The notes: generated from the sequence alone by a model not told the origin. A stretch of 64,000 nucleotides of DNA from Convivina praedatoris (GCF_933208495.1 NZ_CAKOET010000001.1:124001-188000); one strand, 5' to 3'. Shown: positions 37,688 to 47,141, numbered from the stretch's first letter. Translations and numbers: made by a program.

Positions 37688-39205
37688 TTAACCTAAGAAA
37701 TGTCGTAGTTGAGCCATTGAGTTAATCAAGGCGGTTAGGGCAACGGGTGCACTGTGCTGGAATTGCACGACTTGTAGGGCAATTTCATGATGCTGTTGCT
37801 CTTCTAAGGTTTCTGGTTTAATTTCAAAGTCAAAGAGCTCTTGCAAAAACAAAATATCTTCTTCAACCTCGGCCCAGGCGGAACTATGGGTTTTTAAGAT
37901 TGCCAGTGCGTCTAGGTTAACAAAGCGAGCCAGTTCCGTAAAGTCTTTTTTCATACTTGGATAGTGCCGGACCAAAGTGGATAGATGGGTTGCATCTAAG
38001 CTTTGAAGCGCACGTCCAAAGCCAATAAATTCAGGTGGGACGCCAATTGAGTAAAAGGCACCAGTAAAATTAATGGCTCGGGGAAGCTCAATATTGTCAA
38101 CTGAGCGTGAATAACCTAAGACCCCGACGTGCTGACGGCGATCACGTCGTTTTGGAAAGGCCTTAAAAATAGGTTGCATATCGGGAATTAACTGATCAAG
38201 TGTAGCACGATAGTATTTGGTTGATTTTTCGGCTACTTCAATTAATAATTGCTCATCGCTGTCATTAATTTCTAGAGGCTTAGCCTGTGGTAAATGCTCT
38301 TTGAGGTAGGCAATACCCGCTTGAGCTTCGTCGATTGGAAAATCATAACGAAAGGCTGATTGCACCGTGGCAGTTCGAACGCCAGGGAACTCTGTTAAAT
38401 AACGTTCCACTCGGCGAGGAGAGAGACCACCACGGAAAATTGGCGAGCCCGTTCCTGAAATTGGATAGATTGCAATACCTTCTTCTTCGGCAAAGCGATG
38501 CAGGCGGGCCAAAGCGAGTTTGTTACCAACAATGGAACTCATAAAACCGGCTGATAAAGCCGAATCAGATCCGGCTAAGAAAACTCGAAGATATTTAGGC
38601 CGGAAACCAAAGTGCTTTTCATGTAAGCGTAAATATTCTTTTAAAATTTCAGGAGCGTGGTATTGGGTTTCAAATTCCTCAAATAAAGGAATCATTTCAA
38701 TGTAAGGTGTATTAGCCTCAGAAGGTGTAAAGGTTGAAGATTTAAATTGAGCCAAGCGTTGAAAGAGGTCTTGCATCTCAATAATTTGATCAGCTCGCTT
38801 AGCCATCGGTAAAATTGCTTCAAAGAGGGGTCGTTGATCAAAACCAAGATCATGGGCAAAATCTTCAGAACTCAAAAAAGCGGTCATGGCTTGCATGAGG
38901 TTATAGCCCTTTTCTTCCCATATGTTAGGGAAACGGAAGGTTAAAAATTTGTCACGTCCTAATTGATGATCTTTAAAATACTCATAGTGGGTGGAAAATA
39001 GCCGATCAATAACGGCGGCATCAGCATGCTTACCCTCCCAATCCCACATATATTCTTCAATGTCTAAAATTTTAAAATTTTCAAAGGCTTCTCGTGTTTC
39101 ACGGTAAGCGCTGATGAAAGGCTGTTGGGAACTGTCCCAGAAAGGTGCATTGGCATTATCAGGATGCTGCGTACCCATTACGGCCGGAATATGACGATCA
39201 CTCAT
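37688..39205 (-). CDS. ppcA: Phosphoenolpyruvate carboxylase, archaeal type
   Basis: This enzyme carboxylates PEP to oxaloacetate, supplying aspartate-family precursors. The protein (505 residues, about half the length of ordinary bacterial PEPC) is of the archaeal PpcA type, with RHIPAVMGTQHPDNANAPFW at its start, ISGTGSPIFRGGLSPRRVERY and QSAFRYDFP inside. This type is known in Leuconostoc and Oenococcus. The ATG at 39205 follows AAGGAG at good spacing; a longer frame from 39232 lacks support. Confidence 0.92.
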   Translation of the reverse strand: MSDRHIPAVMGTQHPDNANAPFWDSSQQPFISAYRETREAFENFKILDIEEYMWDWEGKHADAAVIDRLFSTHYEYFKDHQLGRDKFLTFRFPNIWEEKGYNLMQAMTAFLSSEDFAHDLGFDQRPLFEAILPMAKRADQIIEMQDLFQRLAQFKSSTFTPSEANTPYIEMIPLFEEFETQYHAPEILKEYLRLHEKHFGFRPKYLRVFLAGSDSALSAGFMSSIVGNKLALARLHRFAEEEGIAIYPISGTGSPIFRGGLSPRRVERYLTEFPGVRTATVQSAFRYDFPIDEAQAGIAYLKEHLPQAKPLEINDSDEQLLIEVAEKSTKYYRATLDQLIPDMQPIFKAFPKRRDRRQHVGVLGYSRSVDNIELPRAINFTGAFYSIGVPPEFIGFGRALQSLDATHLSTLVRHYPSMKKDFTELARFVNLDALAILKTHSSAWAEVEEDILFLQELFDFEIKPETLEEQQHHEIALQVVQFQHSAPVALTALINSMAQLRHFLG

Positions 39206-39270
39206 AGGAAACTCCTTTACAAATAACTTCATTGATTTGCATCAGTTCCAATATACCAGAAAGTTATAAT

Positions 39271-39306
39271 AAAAAGTATGCTCTAAGTGATAGAGCATAC
39301 TTTCTT
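39271..39306 (-). terminator. Terminator after rnjA
   Basis: GTATGCTCTA and TAGAGCATAC (39276-39285, 39291-39300) form a ten-pair stem with loop AGTGA. On the minus strand it is followed by TTTTT. Confidence 0.85.
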
Positions 39307-40987
39307 AAATCATTATTAACATTGGTAAAATCATCGGTTTACGAGCAGTTTCCCGATGGAGATAACGAGCTAAGTCATCAATAATGGCTTGACGAATTTC
39401 AGACTCGTTGGGATTTTTGCCATTCATCACGCGACGAATGGTTGAAAAGATTACCCGACGACCTTCATTAATGAGGTCACCAGATTCACGCATGTAAACA
39501 AATCCGCGTGATAAGATGTCTGGCCCAGATAAGATTTCCTTGCGTTTGAGGTTAATGGTGGCAGTGACAATCACCAAACCATCCTGAGATAGCTTTTGGC
39601 GATCATGTAAGACCACCGAACCAATATCACCAATACCAGAGCCATCAATATAGGTATCTTCGGCTGGGAAATGGCCAGCAACTCGAGTACTTTCACCATC
39701 AAGAGCCAAAACATCACCATTTTGTAGGATAAAGGTATGGTCGGTTGGAATATCAAGTTCGTGGGCTAAGCCAGCATGAACTTTTAACATCCGATATTCT
39801 CCGTGAATGGGCATGAAGAACTTAGGTTTCATCAAGGCCAACATTAACTTTTGCTCTTCTTGGCCACCGTGACCAGAAGTATGAATGTTATTAAGTTTAC
39901 CGTGAATAACATTAGCGCCACCTTCTTCTAGCTTGTTAATAACAGCGTTAACTGAAGCTGTATTACCAGGAATAGGAGAAGAGGAGAAAATCACGTTATC
40001 TTTAGGCTTTAACTTAATTTGCTTATGACTACCTTCAGCAATTCGAGCCAGGGCCGCCATTGACTCTCCCTGGGAACCAGTTGATAAAATTAATAGTTCA
40101 TCATCTGGTACGTTTTTAATTTGGGATTGTTCTAGTAAATATTCATCAGGAATATTTAAGTAGCCTAGGGCACGGCCATTGGTCATGGCTGATTCCATAG
40201 AACGACCGAAAACAGCAATTTTACGACCATGGGCAATAGCTGCATCGGTTGCCATTCGGATTCGATTCATATTGGAAGCAAAGGTCGCAAAAATAATTCG
40301 ACCATGCTGTAACTGATCAAAAATCCGGTTAACCGATTTAGCAACCCAAGCTTCTGACTTAGTCCATTCTGGTCGTTCGGCATTGGTGGAATCACTTAAT
40401 AGAAGCAAAACACCATCATGACCGATACGAGCCATGGACCAAAGGTTAGGTGGCTGCTTAGTAGTAGGAGTTAGGTCAAACTTGAAATCACCGGTTTCTA
40501 CAATGGTACCGACCGGTGTGTGTACGGCTACGCCAAAGACATCGGGGATGGAGTGGGTGGTGCGAAAAAATTCAACACTCATTTTGTCAAAATCAATCAC
40601 ACTACCGTCGGCAATTTCGTGTAATTCGGCTCGATTAAGTAATTGCTTTTCTTCTAGCTTATTACGAATTAAGGCCATGGCCAGTGGGCCAGCGTAAACA
40701 GGAACATTAACAGCTTGTAAAAAGTAGGCAATGGCACCAATATGGTCTTCGTGTCCGTGAGTAATTACCAGTGCCTTTACCTTGTCAATGTTGTCAACGA
40801 GATAAGTATAGTCAGGAATAACGTAATCAATTCCTAAAAGTTCATCTTCCGGAAATTTGATACCGGCATCCACAACAATAATTTCGTCTTGGTATTCAAT
40901 GCCATAGGTGTTTTTACCGATTTCACCTAGACCACCAAGTGCATAAACGCCGACTTCGTTAGATTTAATGTCAACTGAATATGTCAT
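39305..40987 (-). CDS. rnjA: Ribonuclease J1
   Basis: This 560-residue metallo-beta-lactamase/beta-CASP nuclease degrades and matures mRNA and rRNA with 5'-3' exo- and endonuclease activity. The metal-binding motif HGHEDHIG sits at residues 77-84; GALGGLGEIGKN-like YALGGLGEIGKNTY opens the protein, and SGHGGQEEQKLML and PIHGEYRML follow. It begins three bases after the rpoY stop, the conserved rpoY-rnjA pair of Firmicutes. Length is normal. Confidence 0.96.
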   Translation of the reverse strand: MTYSVDIKSNEVGVYALGGLGEIGKNTYGIEYQDEIIVVDAGIKFPEDELLGIDYVIPDYTYLVDNIDKVKALVITHGHEDHIGAIAYFLQAVNVPVYAGPLAMALIRNKLEEKQLLNRAELHEIADGSVIDFDKMSVEFFRTTHSIPDVFGVAVHTPVGTIVETGDFKFDLTPTTKQPPNLWSMARIGHDGVLLLLSDSTNAERPEWTKSEAWVAKSVNRIFDQLQHGRIIFATFASNMNRIRMATDAAIAHGRKIAVFGRSMESAMTNGRALGYLNIPDEYLLEQSQIKNVPDDELLILSTGSQGESMAALARIAEGSHKQIKLKPKDNVIFSSSPIPGNTASVNAVINKLEEGGANVIHGKLNNIHTSGHGGQEEQKLMLALMKPKFFMPIHGEYRMLKVHAGLAHELDIPTDHTFILQNGDVLALDGESTRVAGHFPAEDTYIDGSGIGDIGSVVLHDRQKLSQDGLVIVTATINLKRKEILSGPDILSRGFVYMRESGDLINEGRRVIFSTIRRVMNGKNPNESEIRQAIIDDLARYLHRETARKPMILPMLIMI

Positions 40988-40990
40988 ATG

Positions 40991-41203
40991 TTAAAAAGTT
41001 TTAATCTCAAAGTCAGGACCAGCTTGCTCGTAAGTTAGGGCCTTATCTGAGAGTTCTTCGATAAATTCGATGTTGTAATCAGTATTCTTTTGAACGATTT
41101 CGCGGGCATGCGCTAGACTTTCAGCTTCAATGTAAAAAGAGTGTGTGTCTTCACGCTTGGGATTGCGATCGATATCATCCTGGTAATAAATTTTAAAAAC
41201 CAT
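40991..41203 (-). CDS. rpoY: RNA polymerase epsilon subunit RpoY (DUF1447)
   Basis: This 70-residue protein (MVFKIYYQDDIDRNPKREDT and EAESLAHAREIVQKNTDYNIE) matches the RpoY/YkzG family. It is the small omega1/epsilon subunit of Firmicute RNA polymerase. It is immediately upstream of rnjA on the same strand, as in B. subtilis. GGAGGAACATT precedes the ATG at 41203. Confidence 0.95.
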   Translation of the reverse strand: MVFKIYYQDDIDRNPKREDTHSFYIEAESLAHAREIVQKNTDYNIEFIEELSDKALTYEQAGPDFEIKTF

Positions 41204-41336
41204 AATGTTCCTCCAATAATATTTTTTTGTTTGTCACGAACGAAAACCTTAAGAATAAGTATACCATATTTAGGGGTGAACTGGTCTGGACATCTAAAAG
41301 AACAAGGCGGTTATTGCTGGCAATTGAGCTGGTTTC

Positions 41337-41345
41337 TGCTATAAT
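41337..41345 (+). promoter_or_regulatory. efp promoter, extended -10
   Basis: TGCTATAAT (41337-41345) is an extended -10 element 36 bases before efp. Confidence 0.65.
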
Positions 41346-41381
41346 GGAAGTTAAACAATGAATTGAAGAGGATACTAACTC

Positions 41382-41942
41382 ATGGCAATTGGCATGAATG
41401 ATTTAAAGACTGGTTTAACAATTGAATATAACAACTCGATTTGGCGAGTTATTGAATTTCAACACGTTAAGCCTGGTAAGGGAGCTGCCTTTGTACGGTC
41501 AAAGTTAAAGAACCTACGGACTGGAGCAGTCAACGAAGTAACTTTCCGTCCTGGTGATAAGTTTGAGCAAGCCGAAATTACGACGCGCCCAATGTCGTAT
41601 TTGTACGCTGAAAATGGTGGCCGGGTCTTCATGGATACTGAAACTTATGATCAGATTAATATCAGTGATGATCACTTGCAAAATGCTTTGAAGTTTATGC
41701 TTGAAGGTATGGAAGTTAAGATTACTATGTATGGTAGTGAAGTGCTTGGTGCCGAATTACCATCCAGTGTTACGCTTAAGGTTACGGAAACACAACCAGG
41801 AATCAAGGGGGCTACAGCCACTGGTAGTGGTAAGCCTGCTACAGTTGAAACTGGGGCGACTATCACAGTGCCTGATTTTGTTAACGAAGGTGATACCATC
41901 ATTGTTAACACTGAAGATGGTTCTTATAAGGGCCGGGCATAA
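41382..41942 (+). CDS. efp: Elongation factor P
   Basis: This 186-residue factor relieves ribosome stalling at polyproline. The loop [17 protein letters not shown] contains Lys33, the likely modification site, and C-terminal [19 protein letters not shown] is the family end. It is followed by an Asp23-family gene and nusB, a conserved order. Confidence 0.97.
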   Translation: MAIGMNDLKTGLTIEYNNSIWRVIEFQHVKPGKGAAFVRSKLKNLRTGAVNEVTFRPGDKFEQAEITTRPMSYLYAENGGRVFMDTETYDQINISDDHLQNALKFMLEGMEVKITMYGSEVLGAELPSSVTLKVTETQPGIKGATATGSGKPATVETGATITVPDFVNEGDTIIVNTEDGSYKGRA

Positions 41943-41988
41943 AGTCGGCCTGGAAAAATTACATTGATATTGGGCGGTAAGGCGGAAT

Positions 41989-42417
41989 ATGACAGTAAAT
42001 AAGAATTTTGTCTTGGCAACCAGTAGTTCGGTTGCTGGTCAAACGATGATTACACCAGAAGTGTTAGAGATTATTGCCCAAAAGGCTACCCAAGATGTTG
42101 AAGGTGTATTTTCAATGCGGGGTAATCTAACTGATCGTGTGGTTCGGGCATTTGGCTCATCAGCACGTGGTAAAGGGGTTCAGTTAACCAATAACGATCA
42201 GGGCTTAGAAATTTCAACCTATGTATTTTTGAAGTATGGCGTTACAGTGCCACAAGTCGCTCTAAATATCCAACGGGCTGTCATGACTCAAGTAGCTTCG
42301 ATGACTGGTTTAGTTGTTAATCAGGTTAATGTTCACATTAGTGGCATTATCCCCAATCGCTATGAACACGGCATTGATCCTGATCACATGTTTGACCAAG
42401 CAGAGGATGGGGAGTGA
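41989..42417 (+). CDS. Asp23/Gls24-family protein (YqhY-like)
   Basis: This 142-residue protein has the Asp23 domain: ITPEVLEIIAQKATQDVEGV, GKGVQLTNNDQGLEISTYVFLKYGV and a C-terminal VNVHISGI. YqhY-type members lie between efp and nusB and are linked to acetyl-CoA carboxylase regulation in B. subtilis. A ribosome binding site AAGGCGG precedes ATG 41989. nusB begins within six bases of its stop. Confidence 0.9.
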   Translation: MTVNKNFVLATSSSVAGQTMITPEVLEIIAQKATQDVEGVFSMRGNLTDRVVRAFGSSARGKGVQLTNNDQGLEISTYVFLKYGVTVPQVALNIQRAVMTQVASMTGLVVNQVNVHISGIIPNRYEHGIDPDHMFDQAEDGE

Positions 42418-42422
42418 AAAGC

Positions 42423-42833
42423 ATGACTGTAATAAGCCGACACCGTGAGCGACAAGCGGTGTTTCAAATTCTCTTTGCAACCGCTAAAGAAGTACCGCAA
42501 GAAGATCAACTTGATGGTTTATACCAAATGGTGCTAGGTGATGAAGAGTTTGATAGTTTCTTGCCCCAATTTATCAATGGTGTTTTGGGGAGTCAGCGCG
42601 AATTAGATCAAGCCATTAGTCAACATTTAGTTGACGGCTGGAGTATCAAGCGAATTAGCCGTGCTGATTTAGTTATTCTTCGCATGGCAGTTTATGAGTT
42701 ACTTTATATGCCAGAAATACCCTACAAGGTAGCAATCGATGAAGCGATTGAACTGGCAAAAGAATTTGCTAATCCAGATGATGCCAAGTTCGTCAATGGG
42801 ATCTTAAAGCACTTTGCCCGAGTAGAAAAATAA
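42423..42833 (+). CDS. nusB: Transcription antitermination factor NusB
   Basis: This 136-residue all-helical protein (SRHRERQAVFQILFA, RISRADLVILRMAVYELLYMPEIPYKVAIDEAIELAKEF) is NusB, which with NusE binds boxA in rRNA leaders. The ATG at 42423 has GGGGAG (42408-42413) nine bases upstream; GTG 42414 is less likely. folD normally follows but is replaced by a terminator and tatD here. Confidence 0.94.
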   Translation: MTVISRHRERQAVFQILFATAKEVPQEDQLDGLYQMVLGDEEFDSFLPQFINGVLGSQRELDQAISQHLVDGWSIKRISRADLVILRMAVYELLYMPEIPYKVAIDEAIELAKEFANPDDAKFVNGILKHFARVEK

Positions 42834-42836
42834 GTT

Positions 42837-42862
42837 AGGATCGCTAAGCGGTCCTTTTTTAT
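42837..42862 (+). terminator. Terminator after nusB
   Basis: AGGATCGC (42837-42844) and GCGGTCCT (42848-42855) pair with one wobble, followed by TTTTTT. Confidence 0.85.
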
Positions 42863-42923
42863 TGGAAAAAATGGATGTGTTACAATTGGATGTTAGTGAA
42901 TATTAAAAGTAAGGAAGATAACA

Positions 42924-43718
42924 ATGGCCATATATGATCCTACCAAACGACCTGCTCCAACCTATGACTCTCATACTCACTTAAATGATGATCAACTTTA
43001 TATGGATGTGCCCGCTTACGTCGGCCGAGCCCATGAATTTCAGGTGATGGAGATGAATGTGGTTGGTTACAATCAGCAAAGTAACCAGCGTGCCTTAAAA
43101 ATTGCTCAAGAATATGAAGGAATTCGAGCGGTATTGGGTTATCAACCCGAAGATACGCCGGATTTTGATGAAGCTGCTTTGGCCGAACTTGATGCTGCTC
43201 TAAGTCAAGATCAGGTTGTTGGCGTTGGTGAAACAGGTCTTGATTATCATTGGGATACTCCAGTTGAAATTCAAAAAAAGGCCTTTATTCAACATATGGC
43301 ATTAGCTAAAAAACACGATTTGCCGTTGGTTGTTCATAATCGTGAAGCATTTGATGATGTCTTAGCTATGCTTAAAGCTGGCGGAATTACCCGGGGAGTG
43401 ATGCATAGTTTTTCAGGAACACCCGAACAGGCGCAAGCCTTTGTCGATCTTGGTTTTTATATTTCCTTTAGTGGCGTGGTATCCTTCAAAAAGGCTGAAG
43501 AAGTTCGGGAGGCTGCTCAAGCTGTGCCGTTAGACCGTATTTTAGTGGAAACTGATGCTCCCTATTTAGCGCCGGTACCCATGCGTGGCAAGCTAAATGA
43601 GCCAGCCTTTGTTAAATATGTTGTGGATGATTTGGCAGAAACTTTAGGTATGAAAGCGGATGAATTAGCTGAAACTACCCGTCAAAATGCCCGTCGTCTT
43701 TTCCTAAATCATGACTGA
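42924..43718 (+). CDS. tatD: TatD-family metal-dependent DNase
   Basis: This 264-residue TIM-barrel hydrolase has DSHTHLN (metal ligands), GVGETGLDYHW with the conserved Glu, LVVHNREAFDD, MHSFSGTPEQ and VETDAPYLAPVPMRGK. It is a probable deoxyribonuclease in DNA repair or turnover. It overlaps rnmV by eight bases. tatD-rnmV-rsmA is a conserved Firmicute run. Confidence 0.94.
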   Translation: MAIYDPTKRPAPTYDSHTHLNDDQLYMDVPAYVGRAHEFQVMEMNVVGYNQQSNQRALKIAQEYEGIRAVLGYQPEDTPDFDEAALAELDAALSQDQVVGVGETGLDYHWDTPVEIQKKAFIQHMALAKKHDLPLVVHNREAFDDVLAMLKAGGITRGVMHSFSGTPEQAQAFVDLGFYISFSGVVSFKKAEEVREAAQAVPLDRILVETDAPYLAPVPMRGKLNEPAFVKYVVDDLAETLGMKADELAETTRQNARRLFLNHD

Positions 43719-44280
43719 TACTCTTAATGTTAAAGAATTCATCGTGGTCGAGGGGCGGTCTGACACCCAAAATCTACGCCGTTTAGGGCCGGTTGAGACG
43801 ATTGAAACCGGTGGCAGTGCTTTAAATCAAGCCACGATTCAAACCATTAAGCATGCAGTGGCTACTCGTGGAGCAATTATATTTACGGATCCAGATTTTA
43901 ATGGCGAACGGTTGCGACGCCTTATCACTCAGCAGGTACCTGGGGTTAAACAGGCCTATATCAGTCAGGGACAAGGTCGAGCGCAGCGGGATAATCCGCA
44001 TAAGTCTTTAGGGGTAGAGCATGCCAGTTTATCGGTTTTAAAAAAGGCCTTACAGCAGGCAGCTAGTTTTAATCAACAGGCATCGTCTGATGTGACGCTT
44101 GTTTTTTTACAAGAACTGGGCTTGATTGGAGGGCCATTAGCAGCTCAATATCGTCAAGAGCTGGGAGTTGCGTTAAAAATTGGTCATACCAATGGCAAGC
44201 AGTTATACCGAAAATTACAGGCCTTTGGCATTAGCCAAGCTGAAGTATTAAGGGTCATGAAAGGAATTTACAATGGTTGA
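43711..44280 (+). CDS. rnmV: Ribonuclease M5
   Basis: This 189-residue Toprim-domain nuclease matures 5S rRNA. The Toprim motifs EGRSDTQNLRR and FTDPDFNGERLRR hold the catalytic Glu and Asp residues. It overlaps both neighbours by eight bases each, so the three genes are translated together. The length is normal. Confidence 0.95.
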   Translation: MTDTLNVKEFIVVEGRSDTQNLRRLGPVETIETGGSALNQATIQTIKHAVATRGAIIFTDPDFNGERLRRLITQQVPGVKQAYISQGQGRAQRDNPHKSLGVEHASLSVLKKALQQAASFNQQASSDVTLVFLQELGLIGGPLAAQYRQELGVALKIGHTNGKQLYRKLQAFGISQAEVLRVMKGIYNG

Positions 44281-45166
44281 ACCATTAGACATCGCTACGC
44301 CAACTAGGACACAGGCGATTTTAACCAGTTATGGCTTACGGGCTAAAAAGAAATTCGGTCAAAACTTTCTAACTGACTTAAATATCATCGATCGTATCAT
44401 TGATACGGCTGATTTAAGTGATGACGATTACGTCATTGAAATTGGGCCGGGGATTGGTGGTTTAACCGAACAATTAGCCCGTCAAGCCAAGGCTGTTTTA
44501 GCGGTTGAAATTGATCCAGAAATGGTTCGTGTCTTAAATGACACTTTGAGTCCCTATGATAATATTACGGTTATTGAAACCGATGTCTTAACGGTGGATT
44601 TAAAAAACACAATTCAAAAACAGTGGGGCCAGGTGCCTGCGGTTAAAATTGTAGCCAACTTACCCTATTACATTACGACGCCGATTTTGATGCAGCTCTT
44701 ACAAGCTGGCTTATCCTGGGACACGATGGTGGTCATGATGCAACGTGAAGTGGCCGATCGCCTCACGGCACCAGTCGGGACTAAGGAGTATGGCGTTTTA
44801 ACCGTCATGATGGCCTATTATGCACAAGTACAACTGGCAGTTAAGGTTCCAGCTACTGCCTTTAATCCAGCGCCCCGTGTCGACAGTGCCGTTGTGCGCC
44901 TACAACCTAAAAATCATCCTTATCAGGTCCAACAGCCGAAAGAATTATTTAACCTTGTTAAAATTTGCTTTGCCCACCGACGGAAAAGTTTGTGGAATAA
45001 TCTGCTCCAGGCCTTTGGTAAGGATGCTGAGGTGAAAGAGAAATTAACCAGTGCGCTGGCTGAGGCGACAATTGAACCAGGTATTCGGGCTGAACGGTTA
45101 GATTTAGAGAACTTTTACCAGTTATTTTTGGCATTAAAAGCTCAAAATATTAAATTTAGGTCTTGA
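44273..45166 (+). CDS. rsmA: 16S rRNA dimethyladenosine transferase RsmA/KsgA
   Basis: This 297-residue SAM-dependent enzyme dimethylates two adjacent adenines near the 3' end of 16S rRNA. It has KKKFGQNFLTD, the SAM motif EIGPGIGGLTEQLA, and the catalytic NLPYYITTPI. It overlaps rnmV and is followed by veg. Confidence 0.97.
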   Translation: MVEPLDIATPTRTQAILTSYGLRAKKKFGQNFLTDLNIIDRIIDTADLSDDDYVIEIGPGIGGLTEQLARQAKAVLAVEIDPEMVRVLNDTLSPYDNITVIETDVLTVDLKNTIQKQWGQVPAVKIVANLPYYITTPILMQLLQAGLSWDTMVVMMQREVADRLTAPVGTKEYGVLTVMMAYYAQVQLAVKVPATAFNPAPRVDSAVVRLQPKNHPYQVQQPKELFNLVKICFAHRRKSLWNNLLQAFGKDAEVKEKLTSALAEATIEPGIRAERLDLENFYQLFLALKAQNIKFRS

Positions 45167-45192
45167 CAGATTAGCCCTTAGTTGTTCTAGAT

Positions 45193-45221
45193 TTGGATTT
45201 TTCCAGTAATTATGATAAAAT
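45193..45221 (+). promoter_or_regulatory. veg promoter
   Basis: TTGGAT (45193-45198) and TAAAAT (45216-45221) are spaced by 17 bases. Confidence 0.75.
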
Positions 45222-45252
45222 GTAAACGATGGCACTGGAAAGGTGGTTCACT

Positions 45253-45483
45253 ATGGCAACTTTAGCAGAAATTAAATCGCGCCTTGACGCGCATATTGGC
45301 GAGAAAGTTACAGTTATTTCACAGGCAGGCCGGAAAAAAGTTACAGAGCGCTCTGGCATTTTACGGTCAACCTTCCCATCACTTTTCGTAGTTGAGTTAA
45401 GTGATGATTCACAATTTGATCGTGCTTCATACAGTTATGCAGATATTTTAACGCACAGCGTAAACATTACTTTTGCTGATTAA
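45253..45483 (+). CDS. veg: Veg family protein
   Basis: This 76-residue protein (LAEIKSRLDAHIGEKVTVISQAGRKK, FPSLFVVEL) matches the Veg family, placed after rsmA in Firmicutes. In B. subtilis Veg stimulates biofilm formation by antagonising SinR. That pathway is not expected here, so its role is open. ATG 45253 has AAAGGTGG upstream; a frame from 45229 is less likely. Confidence 0.9.
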   Translation: MATLAEIKSRLDAHIGEKVTVISQAGRKKVTERSGILRSTFPSLFVVELSDDSQFDRASYSYADILTHSVNITFAD

Positions 45484-45490
45484 GATTACA

Positions 45491-45515
45491 TAAAAAACCC
45501 GGAAGGGTTTTTTAT
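45491..45515 (+). terminator. Terminator after veg
   Basis: AAACCC-GGAA-GGGTTT (45495-45510) with a T run. Confidence 0.85.
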
Positions 45516-45556
45516 TATAGTTATTTTTACTTGAGAAATTTGGATTGGAGTTTTGC

Positions 45557-46249
45557 ATGGACGTGATTACTGCCAAGGATTTAACCGTTAAATACGGGGA
45601 AAAAGTCATTTTACACGACGTAAATGTCACCATACCCCAGCAAAGTTTTGTGGCAATTTTAGGTGAAAATGGAGCTGGGAAAACAACCCTCATTAAAGCC
45701 TTATTGGGGCAAAACCGCTCAATTACGGGCCAGTTATCCACGCAGGCCCGTCAAATTGGCTATGTTCCCCAATTTCGAAGCATTTCGCGGGACTATCCAC
45801 TCAGTATTCGTTCCTTTGTGGGGTTGGGTTTTAATCATGGTTGGCAGCCTTGGTATTGTGCTAGCGAAAAACAGGCCATTACTAGAGCGATTGCCGAAGT
45901 GGATTTGACTGATTTGGCCGATAATCGTTTGGGACTGGTTTCTGGTGGGCAAAAGCAGCGGGCCTTTGTTGCCCAAGCCCTAGGACAGGAACCGGATTTA
46001 TTAATTTTGGATGAATCCACCGCTAGTTTAGATGCCCGCCATAGTATTGAATTGGTGCAAACCATTGTTAAATTACAACAAAAACACCAAATGACCGTGC
46101 TTTGGATTACTCACGACACCAGTTGGGTTAAAAAATACGCCGATTATTTTTTATGGGTTCACGACCAACAGGTAACGGCTGGACCAATTGACCAGTTACC
46201 AGCCAATGCAATTAGCCATGGACAGGAAGAAGAGGTTCATAATGTTTGA
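45557..46249 (+). CDS. Metal ABC transporter ATPase (Zn/Mn type)
   Basis: This 230-residue ATPase has GENGAGKTT (residues 36-44), signature VSGGQKQR, Walker B LLILDESTASLD and switch His in WITHD. The paired permease is of the ABC-3 family, which places the system among zinc/manganese importers (ZnuC/AdcC type). The start at ATG 45557 follows TTGGAG. It overlaps the permease start by eight bases. No substrate-binding protein is encoded nearby, so partner and metal are not settled. Confidence 0.85.
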   Translation: MDVITAKDLTVKYGEKVILHDVNVTIPQQSFVAILGENGAGKTTLIKALLGQNRSITGQLSTQARQIGYVPQFRSISRDYPLSIRSFVGLGFNHGWQPWYCASEKQAITRAIAEVDLTDLADNRLGLVSGGQKQRAFVAQALGQEPDLLILDESTASLDARHSIELVQTIVKLQQKHQMTVLWITHDTSWVKKYADYFLWVHDQQVTAGPIDQLPANAISHGQEEEVHNV

Positions 46250-47033
46250 ATATGCCTTTATGCAAAATGCTTTTTTGGCAGGGACAATTGTTAGTATTAT
46301 CGCAGGCATGGTGGGCACTTTCGTAGTTGCGCGTAACTATGCTTTTTTGACTCATTCTTTAAGTGAGATTGGTTTTGCTGGGGCCGCTTTTGGTTTCTGG
46401 ATTGGATGGCCGGCCTTGTTGGGAATGATGTTAGCGACTGCGATAGCATCACTTTCAATTGGGGCTTTAGAAGCGAGCTATACCAAACAAGATAATATAA
46501 CCAGTGCGGTATCTGCTTTAGCAATTGGCCTTGGAATTTTATTTTTGGCCTTGGGACACACCTCCACTAGTGCGGCAACGGGAATTTTGTTTGGCTCGGT
46601 GTTGGGAATTAGTCATCAAGATTTGTTGATTTTAATGATTTTGGCAGTCTTTGTGTTAGTTTTGCTGTTGACTAATTTCCGGTCACTACGGCAGTTATCA
46701 TTTGATGAAGCAGGCTTATTACATAAAGGTGGTAAAAATCGTCTAAGTCGCTATTTATTTTTAATTATTATTGCTTTGTCGGTTAGTATCTCTTCGCAAT
46801 TGGTCGGCTCTTTGTTAATTTTTGTTTTGGTCACTTTGCCTGCTGCTAGTGCCAAATATTTTACCGATACAGTACCGAATTTGATGTCTTTAGCCATTAT
46901 CTTTGCCATATTTGGAACCTGGATGGGCCTCACTTTAGCCTATCTAACGAATTTACCAAGTAGTTTTTTTATAGCCGTGATTGAAGTTGCAATTTACCTG
47001 GGGGCTTTGTGGCAATTTAGAATTAGTCAGTGA
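46242..47033 (+). CDS. Metal ABC transporter permease (ABC-3 family, ZnuB/AdcB type)
   Basis: This 263-residue permease has about eight helices and family stretches such as GMVGTFVVARNYAFLTHSLSEIGFAGAAFG and SSQLVGSLLIFVLVTLPAASA. It forms the membrane channel of a zinc or manganese importer with the upstream ATPase. The ATG at 46242 overlaps the ATPase stop. A purR promoter follows directly. Confidence 0.87.
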   Translation: MFEYAFMQNAFLAGTIVSIIAGMVGTFVVARNYAFLTHSLSEIGFAGAAFGFWIGWPALLGMMLATAIASLSIGALEASYTKQDNITSAVSALAIGLGILFLALGHTSTSAATGILFGSVLGISHQDLLILMILAVFVLVLLLTNFRSLRQLSFDEAGLLHKGGKNRLSRYLFLIIIALSVSISSQLVGSLLIFVLVTLPAASAKYFTDTVPNLMSLAIIFAIFGTWMGLTLAYLTNLPSSFFIAVIEVAIYLGALWQFRISQ

Positions 47034-47044
47034 AAATGAAATAT

Positions 47045-47083
47045 CCGAACGTTCGTTTTATTCTTTAATTAAAATGATATAAT
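47045..47083 (+). promoter_or_regulatory. purR promoter with PurBox-like palindrome
   Basis: CCGAACGTTCG (47045-47055) contains the perfect palindrome CGAACGTTCG, with the CCGAAC core of PurR boxes. A -10 box TATAAT (47078-47083) lies about 22 bases downstream, with a weak -35 (TTTTAT, 47056-47061) adjoining the box. PurR autoregulation is likely. Confidence 0.65.
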
Positions 47084-47141
47084 TACCTGTACGCTTATTA
47101 ACTATAAGGAGGTAAGGTGCTGATTTAGCATCATTATCATC

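Noticed and set aside
45835-46065. Minus-strand frames inside the metal ABC ATPase gene
   Set aside because: They are shadows of the coding strand, without promoters or ribosome binding sites.
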